From NCBI GenBank assembly GCA_026261815.1, contig JAMPIT010000354.1:1798001-1862000 (forward strand): a DNA stretch of 64,000 nucleotides, written 5' to 3'. Of this stretch, positions 56,151-64,000 are shown one piece after another; positions within the stretch are counted from its first letter, which is position 1; every line of letters begins with the position of its first letter. The DNA comes from Monarcha castaneiventris obscurior. Taxonomy: Eukaryota > Chordata > Aves > Passeriformes > Monarchidae. Under the pieces are notes generated by a model. It saw only the letters and a list, made by a program, of their open reading frames with translations. It did not search any database and was not told where the DNA came from. Made by a program: the position numbers and the translations under genes.

Positions 56151-56844
56151 CCTGCAGCAGGCTCTTTCCCCCAGAAACAGAGCTGATGTCTGAGAAGACA
56201 TCCTCCCAGGCAAGAGGTCTCCAAAGCCGATCTACCTCCCCTCTGTGTGCAGCAGCGAGGGCCCTCCTGTGTGCCAGCTCCCAGCCCCACCACTGTGCAG
56301 CTCCTTCCCTCTCTTCTGCCTCATCCCCTGCCTCCAGCAGAAAGCAGCAGAGACACTGTCTGAGCATGGACCCTCCAGGATCAGCGACGGAATCCCTCTC
56401 TCCTCCCTAGCACATTCCTAGGGCTGTGTTGAGCCCCAGTGAGGCTGTGGTGGCTTCACTGTTCTGGCAGCCAGAGCTTGTCCCATTTTCTTTGGTTTGT
56501 GTGTCCCCCAGATAACTGCACAGGATAGCACCAGAGCAAACTGCTGGCCCAGCCCCTCTGGTGGGACCACCCTCAGCACCCCAGACCCCACAGGAGGAGT
56601 TGGGTGCCGAGGCAGGAGGTGCTCCCAGAGAGCCAGGGCCACCCTCTGTGCCTTGCCAGGCAGGGATGGCGTGGGGCTGGAGTCACTTGCCACTGGTGCC
56701 TTGGTGGGGCCAGAAGGCCAAGGGTCAGTGCTGTAGGGTGGGGAGGATTTGTAAGCTTTGGTGGTTGTTTTGAAGTTGGTGGTTTGTTGGTTTTTAAGGA
56801 AATGATGGTAGCTTTTGTTGCTATACTGTACTGAGTGCGTGCCG

Positions 56845-56850
56845 AATATA
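56845..56850 (+). terminator. MRC2: Candidate MRC2 polyadenylation signal (variant)
   Basis: AATATA, a known weaker variant of AATAAA, followed by tacgttttttcacacag and a GT-rich stretch typical of a downstream cleavage element. Confidence 0.4.
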
Positions 56851-57700
56851 TACGTTTTTTCACACAGCTGGCTGGGGTGTGTGTGATTGCCTGTTTCCCA
56901 TGTAGGGTGTAGTGGAGGAGAAGGAGGAAGGCAGTGTGTGACTAATCTCCTGCCTGGCTTTTGAGCTGTGCAGGAAGGAGTGGGGGTGCCTGGGGCTGAG
57001 CCATCCTCCATCAGCTGCGTGCAGCAGCATCCCTAGGATGAAGGATGCCTGGAGACAGAGTTGTTAGGTCCTCGACGGGGGTTCCCTGCTAGGAATGGGA
57101 TCCAAAGAGCCCCTTGGACCTCTGAAGGAGGGGTGACACAAGACATGTTGCCTTTAGCCCTCTACCTCTGAGGCTCGAGTTGGGGTTGTTTTTGCTGCAA
57201 GAACAGGGACAAGCAAATTTATGTAACTCATTTTTGACACCTGTGTGGATTTTAAAATCTGTTCATTTCACTTAAGCTGGACATTAAGTGTTTTAAGAAA
57301 CTGTTGGGGGGTGGGGTGGGGGAACCAGGCACCACTGGGTTTCTGTTTACTTTTTGGCAACCTCCAAAAACTGCCATGACATTTCAGGGTGAGGAAGAAT
57401 CTGGAGCACATGGACCTGCTCTGGCTCCATTTCTGTCAGCTTTCCCTGCCTTTATTTCCTGAGGCCCTTTCTGATTTGGAGCAGTTGGTTCTGTCCATTG
57501 GCCCGTGCCTTCCTGGTGTGGGAGCTAGATCCTGAAAAGCCAAGCGTGAATCCCTTCCCATCCCCAGCAGCTGGAATTCCTGCTGCAGGGGTGCTTAGAA
57601 TAGCAGCAGGCATGCTGAGCTGGAACCTGTGCTGCTGGTGGGGATGGAGGTCTGGGATTAACTCCTTCTGGATGGGCAGAGGTGTTAGGAAATCCTAAAA

Positions 57701-57706
57701 AATAAA
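57701..57706 (+). terminator. Candidate distal polyadenylation signal
   Basis: AATAAA in cctaaaaaataaagatt, 1.9 kb after the MRC2 stop. Possible distal 3' end of MRC2; another AATAAA lies at 58284-58289. Confidence 0.3.
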
Positions 57707-58189
57707 GATTGAGATTAAGATTGATGGGCAGGTGTGAGGGAGGAGCAGTGCTGAGGATGCAGCTGGACAGGGTTGGGGCTCCTTTGAAGTGATGAGACCC
57801 TGGACAGGGTGGGAGCAGGGTAACACGGGGCATATGGCTGAGATGGCAGGGAGTAATAGGTGCTGGAGGAAATTCTGTGCCATGGAGAGCCTGGGAAGGA
57901 GCTCCCACAGCCATGCAGGAGGTGTTAAACTTGGCTCTCACCCAGCCCAACCTGGAAGACCTTGCTTAAGAAAGTTTTGTTTTTCTTTCTTCTTGATTAC
58001 TTAGGTTTGTTTCCTCCTCCTTTGCTTTTGAGAAAAGAAATCTGTACAGTCTAGGAGAAATATTGTCTGAGAAGAGTTTTGTGAGCTGTCGGCAGTGATC
58101 AGGATTACAGGGAAATGCATGTATGGTTACGTGGTATCACCTATCACCATTAGATAATGTGAAGAATTGCTTAACAGGACCCTGTCAAT

Positions 58190-58202
58190 TATTTTTATAT
58201 AG

Positions 58203-58232
<30 letters not shown>
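58190..58232 (+). repeat. AT-rich (TAGATA)n microsatellite
   Basis: Alternating ta/taga sequence, tatatagatatagatatag, in the MRC2 3' flank. Confidence 0.85.
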
Positions 58233-58233
<1 letters not shown>

Positions 58234-58395
58234 TGCTTTTTTTTTACTCTCTGTGTTTTGTAAGATCCTTTTAGAAGCTTGGAAATAAAATTTCCTTTCC
58301 CACTTATTTTCTTCCATTTTTTTTCCCTTCCTTTTAACTGGGAAAAGCAAAACTTGTCTTTCCCTATGTCCCCAACAAATAATGAATATAAAGAT

Positions 58396-58435
58396 GAAAT
58401 GACACTTACCTGCCTGAAATGACACTTACCTGCCT
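58396..58435 (+). repeat. Perfect 20-bp tandem duplication
   Basis: Two copies of gaaatgacacttacctgcct at 58396-58415 and 58416-58435. Confidence 0.95.
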
Positions 58436-58666
58436 GTAGCAGAGGAGGTTCCAAGGTGCCCAGGTGAGGGGGATGTTGTATTGATTCCTTGTGGTTTTTG
58501 GTTGTGTGTCCCATGGATATGATGTCTCTGCTCCACTGGTTGTTTGGAAGTGTCGGCTGGAGGGAGAAGATGAAGGAGAATGGGCAACATTCATTTATTT
58601 GTGGATGACTCCAGAGTTCAGTGAAGATGTCAGGTGGAGCGGAGTCCTTGGAAAAGCAGTTCAATG

Positions 58667-58726
58667 GCATGAACAGGCTCCAAGACCCCTTCCCTTTGGG
58701 AGAAGGCAAGCACAGGCATTCAAGGC
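58667..58726 (+). repeat. 60-bp dispersed repeat, copy 2
   Basis: Second copy of the block at 56091-56150, same orientation, 2576 bp apart, ending nine bases before a CR1 fragment. Confidence 0.85.
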
Positions 58727-58734
58727 ATTCTGTT

Positions 58735-58953
58735 TCATAAAATCCTAGAATGGTTTGGAAGGGACCTTAAAGCTCATTAAGTTCCATCCCCCTGCCATGG
58801 GCAGGAACACGTTCCACTTTCCCAGGGTGCTCCAAGCACCATCCAGCCTGGCCATGGACATTTCCAGGGATGGGGCAGACACAGCTGCTCTGGGCAACCT
58901 GATCCAGGGCCTGACCACCCTCGTAGGAAAGAATTTCCTCCTAAAGAAATTTC
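58735..58953 (-). mobile_element. CR1 LINE fragment
   Basis: Reverse-strand CR1: aatcctagaatggtttggaa, ggaccttaaagctcattaag, gccatgggcaggaacacgtt, catccagcctggccatggac, gaaagaatttcctcc. Confidence 0.93.
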
Positions 58954-59330
58954 TCACCAAGAGTTGGGAGATGGGGCTGCAATCCAGCTGTGCCTGCTTC
59001 ATCCCATGGCTCATATCAGAGCAGTGAATGCTGGACACAACCACAGACACTGGCCAGGCTGCAGGGAAGCTGCAGGGCTGACCTGGACCAGCACTGCTGC
59101 ACAAGAGCATCTCTGCCGGAGCAGTGAGCCTGGCAGCGCTCCCACACATCAGGCTTCCCCTGCTTGCACTGGTCACTCGGTCACTCGTGCTGTTTCCTCA
59201 CCTCCCTCTTCTTTGGGGTTTCACCATCCCTTCAGTAGCCTGGGGCTGTCCACACCCACTGCTCCCTTCCCTGGGGTCAGAACCAGCACTGTCCCTGCTT
59301 TCCCACCATGCTGGGGAGAGATGCAATTTC

Positions 59331-59472
59331 ATAATCATAGACTCACATAATCATGGAATTGTTTAGGTTGGGAAAGTCCTCTAAGCTCATCAAGTTCAAC
59401 CATTCCCACAGCACTGTCAAGCCCACCACTAACCCATGTCCCCAGTTGCCTCATCGACACAGCTTTTAAATT
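59331..59472 (-). mobile_element. CR1 LINE fragment
   Basis: Reverse-strand CR1 3' end: ataatcatagactcacataa, ggttgggaaagtcctctaag, ctcatcaagttcaaccattc, gtcaagcccaccactaaccc. Confidence 0.92.
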
Positions 59473-60457
59473 TCAGTGAGGTTTTGCTTGGGTTTGTCTT
59501 TGATTGGCTGAAGAGCACAGGGTAGGCACCTGGAGTAGAAACTCTCAGGACGCTTTGAAGGAAGAAATTATTTTTCTCTTCTTTTGTTTATCACCCAAGA
59601 GGTGAGAGGATCTCAGGGAGGACTGCTCCATTTAATTGCAAACAGCAGCAGAAATAACATGGAGCAACACTGGACTGCAGCGGGGAAAAGGAAGACTGGA
59701 GTCCTCTTCCTTCTGGAGTTTAAACCCTCTCAGGGTGACCTAACCTGAACTGAGGTGTGTGTTTTCTCTTCAAAGGAAGCCTATCAAAGCTTGTACTACT
59801 GATGTGAAACAGTGAAGATCAGAATGTGCTTTATTTATTTATAATTTAATCTAAAAGAATTGTGGCCTTTAGGGGAAAGCGCAGTGTGTAATAGCCAGAG
59901 GCCCTTTCTCCACAGGCATGAAGAATGTCCGCCTTTTATCAACTCTTCTAAACTTGAACTGAGCACACTCATTTTAGGAGACTCATTAGAAAATTCCATG
60001 AGGTCTGGTTCAGAATGGGTTCATCTGGAGAAGGATACAAAACAGCCTCGTTATTTTAATCACCTTTAATTTCCCTGCTGAATAGCAAGGTATCAGACAG
60101 AGGGAAGGCAGCACCTCCAAGGCAGGCAACTAGGACATTCTAAAGTTAGTCCCAGGCAGGTAAGCTGCCTGTCAGCCCACAGATCAGCCCTGGATCATGG
60201 GCTAGTGTGAGGGTGTGGAAGGGAAGTGTCCCTTGTATTTTCAGAAGCAGTTTATAGCACATGTAGGTGCAGCACACCACACCTAGACCCCAGGCTGGGC
60301 TTCATGTGATAAACCTGAATCAGCCACGGGTGCTGGCGAAGCCCGAGGCTCCCATTGTGTCAGCTCTGATGCACTCACTGGGCACTGGCAGATCTAAACT
60401 GGGTCAGGTGAACAGCGACCTAAAGTCCCCTGTTCTGAATAAAAAGAGGAGACTGGG

Positions 60458-60800
60458 TGTCACCCAGGTTTTCACAGTGTTCCATGTTTTTACTTTTGTA
60501 GTAGAAGTTCTCATGCACTTTCTATAAACATAGCTCTTGTTTTCTAACTGGCTAAGAATGTTTACTGAACTTTTACATTGTTGTTCATTCCTTTCTCCAA
60601 GGCGGAGAAAGGTGATAGACTGTGTTCCTATCCTGTAAAATGCTAGAGGTGTTAACCTCATCTACCAATGTATGATTGTTTTAGAAGAGGTATAAAAATG
60701 TGATAATAAAGGTGGGCAGGGCCCTTTTGCTCTGCTCGGTGGTCTGACCTGCTGCCAACCTGCTGTTTGAATCTGCGTGTTCGTGTCCGACACTGCGACA
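60458..60800 (+). mobile_element. Solo LTR of an endogenous retrovirus (343 bp)
   Basis: Starts TGTC, ends GACA (perfect 4-bp inverted ends) and is bounded by a perfect 6-bp direct repeat ACTGGG at 60452-60457 and 60801-60806. It carries a TATA box (tataaaaatg, 60691) and AATAAA at 60705-60710, followed by an R/U5-like end (cgtgtccgacactgcgaca), so it runs on the + strand. No gag, pol or env sequence is adjacent, and no protein is encoded. Confidence 0.8.
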
Positions 60801-60806
60801 ACTGGG

Positions 60807-62428
60807 TGTCTTGGTTTGAAAGACAGGTGTCAGACAAAAAAGGCAGGAGCCTCCCCTGAAATGGAAAATGCAACCCCCTTCCCTCTGAATTATTATAAAT
60901 TTGAAATTAAGGGGCTTTCAGGCAAAGATGTGAGGGATAGGAATAACAGTTCTTTACTAATATATATATGTGTATAACAAGGCGAACAAACAGCAATAAC
61001 CGTGGCAGTAACAGCAAACAGAACCACAAACTCAGCGCCAGCCTTCTCAGCTGTCGGGCCCTTTCCCTTGGGTGCAGTTCCGCTCACGGCCGGCAGGGGC
61101 GCTGCTGGCTCCCGCTGAGCAGGGCAGGTGCGATGGTTCCCCCGCGGCTGCAGGGGGCGCTCCGGAGCGAGCTCGGGGAGCACACGGTAATGGCGGTCTG
61201 GGGTCCCGGGAAGGGATGGACAAAAAGCTTCACAAACCCCTGGGCAGCCAAGCCCGGTGTCTGGCTGGACCCTCGGGAACAGCAGGCTGGAACAGCAGGG
61301 GCGAGCACAGATCCCGGGTGGCAGCAAGATGTATCAAACTGTGGTGCTGCAGCAGGAAAGCTCGGCAGCTCTCAGCTGGCAGAGCGTGCGAGCTACAGAG
61401 TAGCGACCGCTCCAAGGAGCGGCAGGGGCAGAGCAGCAGTGGCCCCAGCTCCCAGCGGGGCAGGGAAAGGCAGGCTTGGTAATCCCGGGGGTTCTCCCAT
61501 AGAAAAGCAAGCTGCTGAGAATGCAGAAGCCCTGCAGCGCTGACAAAGACCGTCCACTACTGTTCACTCTCCTGTTAGGAATTAAACGTTTGATAAAGGA
61601 CAATAAGGGACAAAGATAATAAAGCAAAATTCACAGCGCTGGGTGCTTTTGGCGCTCAGCCAAGAGCACACCTGCTACTTCGGGGATCCCCTTTACATAC
61701 ACATCAGTCTATCACATATTCATAAACAATTATGCATATTCAAACTTTTCTTCAAGCTAGTTTGCATGTTCCAGGAACCGTTTAGCCCAGCTCCTCCTCG
61801 GGTCCGCCTTTTTAGAGCATGCGCATTCCTTGGCTGTGGTTTTAGCCCATTTTTATTATCACCTCCAGAGTGGGCTTTGGTCCGTGGTCTCGGCCGATGG
61901 TGGCTGCTGATAGTTGGCATGTCAGTAGCAGGGGTCCTCAACACATGTTCGTTGGCTGTTATCCAACAAAGCAGACAGCTCACAAGCATAGCTATTTTAC
62001 TATTATGTTTAAACTTTAGGTTAAAATGACAGAAAAGACATCAGTTATTGTTAAAAAAGAAACTACATCTTCATAATAAAGCTACATTATACATATAGTA
62101 TATATCTATTTATAAAGCTATTCTTATAATATCTATTACAAAAGCTACTTTAACATCACTCATCTTAACATTTGCAGAAAGCCAATATTATAGCATCTAT
62201 TTATCACAACTACAATGGCAGGCAGCTCCCAGACTGAATGCTGAGAACACCAGCTGGCCCCTGGGTGTACCCAATGCCCAGGTGACAAAAGGGTGGCCAG
62301 CTGGACCCCGCCCCTGTGGCCAGATCTTTTGTTTTCTCTTAAGCACCCAGTAATTTGTCCCCTGGTAAGAAATATGGGGAAAATTCTTTAAGAGAAAAAG
62401 AAAACAGGGTAACTCCTAAACCCGAACA
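60807..62428 (-). mobile_element. Long LTR-type element (about 1.6 kb, non-coding)
   Basis: Starts tgtcttggtttgaaag and ends ctaaacccgaaca, giving TG...CA ends with imperfect inverted repeats (TGTcttGGTTT against TGTtcgGGTTT). Flanked by CTGGG (60802-60806) and CTGAG (62429-62433), a near target duplication. Minus orientation is suggested by a U5-like gcctgaaagccccttaattt near the left end (read on the - strand). It has a GC-rich middle and an AT-rich part (62040-62200). No retroviral protein was recognised. Either a long solo LTR or an internally deleted element. Confidence 0.6.
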
Positions 62429-64000
62429 CTGAGGCCGCTTGATGAGCTGCAGTGTCTATATCACACCTCATGGCAGGTGAGCAGAATCCTGCCCTCGGAG
62501 GCTAATTCCCTCGATTCAATAGGTAAAAACAGACCTGCTGCTTAGGACTTAACTCATCATCTGCGTTGAATACTCAAAGCCATGCACTGAGATGGCCTCA
62601 ATATCCACAGTGTGTGGGAAGCACTCTAATATTTTTGGGAGCCCTACAGCACAGTGTAGAATTCAGTGTGCCACGCTCAGCTCTACTAAAGGCACGTGGT
62701 AGGTTTGTCTACAAGCTATAGCTAGCAGTGTGTAGAGAGGGTGAGTAGCCTGCTGGGCTGAGCTGCTCTTTGCCACTTGGATCCAACACAGTGGTGCTTG
62801 TGAAGGTGACAATTCAGTGTTAAATGTTCAGGAACACGAATGTGCTGAGGGGCTGCAGCACAACAGAGGTCACGGCTTCGCAGAGCCACAGACGTGTCCC
62901 GACCAGTGGCCTCTGCCTTTTTGAATCAAATTGCACTTGGCAGCTGTTTTCATTTCACCCCATGGTAAAAACCGCTACTCTGAAAACAACCAGTTTGTGC
63001 AAAACGAGTCACCACAAAATCTTTGTTTCCTCATTCCCAGAAGCCAGGCATAAGCCTGACCCCTAAGGCATTAATCTGCGTGGGATGAAGAGGAATCCAA
63101 TGTTCTGTGAATGTGGTGTCTGCTCAGTAAGTAATTTTGTTCAGGAATAACCAAATATGCTGGGTGCTCCTCACCTGGCATGGTTATCAGTCAAATTATC
63201 ATGTAGAGTTCACGCTTAATAGTTACCTTCTAATTCAAGCAGTCAGTACACAGTTTGTAAGGCCCAATGTGAACACCAGTGAGCACAGTCCCACATATGC
63301 ATCAGGTTTCAGGGATGGACAATAACCAGTATGGTGTTAACCAGCAGCATAGGGGATAATAAGTCCCTTAAAATTTACAAAATTATACCATCTTGTCACA
63401 AAGTAAAAAGAATTATAATGTATTAAGCAATATGTTTCAAGTTCATGTAATTGAGAAGTTAGGAAATGTGTAAATCAGGCAAGAATTCAGAAAGTTCATG
63501 TACAAATCTCAGCCTTAAAAAGAAGCTTGAAAGAATGTATACAGAAAATCTGTATTGATCTTTTGCTGAGATGTAAATGTTCCAGGCTTCTTACTGTACA
63601 GTGCAGTGAAGCCTTCAGGCTCCTTCCTAGCTTCACTTCCAAACAACAGCAGTATTTTCTAGTTGCTTTCCGTGGGTTCATCTCTGTGTGTCAGTGTTCA
63701 AGTCAAGATCTGAGCACTGTTTTCCTTCTGCCTGTGTTCTCCCTTTTAAAACAAAGGAAAATCTCCACTTTGTTGAGGCCATGGTAGTTGTTAAAGAATG
63801 TTAAATACAAGAACTTTCTTAAAAGTTCATCCCACTCCAGCTGAGGGAAAGCACTCTATGTGTTTTCCACAGAGGTGAAAGTGTGCTCTGGTCCCCTTGG
63901 CTGGAAGCTGTGGACAGGATCATGTCACTTTATAAGCTCAAACTCTAATCAGAAAAAACCTCAGAAGCAAAGAATGTCAGTGTTAAATGTGACTCCAGAC
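62429..64000. other. Intergenic sequence at the right end
   Basis: AT-richer, without a recognised gene, repeat or RNA. In mammals the next gene after MRC2 is MARCHF10 in the opposite orientation; I see no exon of it here, so it presumably lies further right. Confidence 0.6.

Larger units (their letters stand above)
55769..56868 (+). other. MRC2: MRC2 3' UTR (proximal end proposed)
   Basis: Non-coding sequence after the MRC2 stop. I propose an end near 56868 because AATATA at 56845 is followed by T-rich and then GT-rich sequence (ggctggggtgtgtgtgattg). Distal AATAAA signals at 57701 and 58284 could extend it to about 2.5 kb. The UTR contains one copy of a 60-bp block repeated downstream. Confidence 0.6.
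56869..60451. other. MRC2 3' flank, no gene recognised
   Basis: Apart from the alternative polyadenylation signals, microsatellite, duplication, dispersed repeat and two CR1 pieces listed separately, no coding exon, RNA gene or further element is recognised. Confidence 0.65.

Noticed and set aside
60968..61543. 191-codon open frame inside the long LTR-type element
   Set aside because: GC-rich LTR sequence with no similarity to gag, pol or env that I can see, and another frame is open over the same bases.

Overview
This is ordinary vertebrate nuclear DNA, almost certainly from a bird and probably from a songbird. The evidence is multi-exon genes with GT-AG introns, several CR1 LINE fragments on both strands, a tRNA-Ile-headed SINE with a CR1-like tail (a type known from passerines) and endogenous-retrovirus LTRs. 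There is nothing bacterial, phage or CRISPR-like. Family and orthologue names come from recognising the translated exons; no database was searched.

Two protein-coding genes lie head-to-tail on the + strand. (1) TLK2, Tousled-like kinase 2: the last 14 coding exons (1656-20578), which encode the C-terminal 541 residues. These hold the coiled-coil region and the complete Ser/Thr kinase domain, followed by the stop codon and a short 3' UTR with AATAAA at 21014. The promoter and N-terminal exons lie upstream of the window. (2) MRC2, also called Endo180 or uPARAP, the collagen endocytic receptor: all 30 coding exons (29832-55768). They join in frame at every junction and give 1478 residues. Exon 1 sits in a CpG island, intron 1 is 10.8 kb, and the other 29 exons are packed into 15 kb. 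Domain order is signal peptide, ricin-type cysteine-rich domain, fibronectin type II domain, eight C-type lectin-like domains, one transmembrane helix and a short endocytic tail. The TLK2-MRC2 order matches human chromosome 17q23.

Layout: 1-1655 TLK2 intron; 1656-21040 TLK2 3' half; 21040-29290 intergenic with no gene recognised; 29290-30480 CpG island and MRC2 exon 1; 29947-40751 MRC2 intron 1; 40752-55768 MRC2 exons 2-30; 55769 to about 56870 (possibly further) MRC2 3' UTR; the remainder is intergenic and repeat-rich, with CR1 pieces and a pair of LTRs at 60458-62428. The two genes have unrelated jobs (nuclear chromatin-assembly kinase; cell-surface collagen uptake), so their adjacency is ancestral synteny and not functional coupling.

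I found no convincing undescribed biological system. The observations most worth a second look are two LTRs that appear to share one target hexamer, the tRNA-Ile/CR1 SINE facing a CR1 in the last MRC2 intron, and a 60-bp block present both in the MRC2 3' UTR and 2.6 kb downstream.
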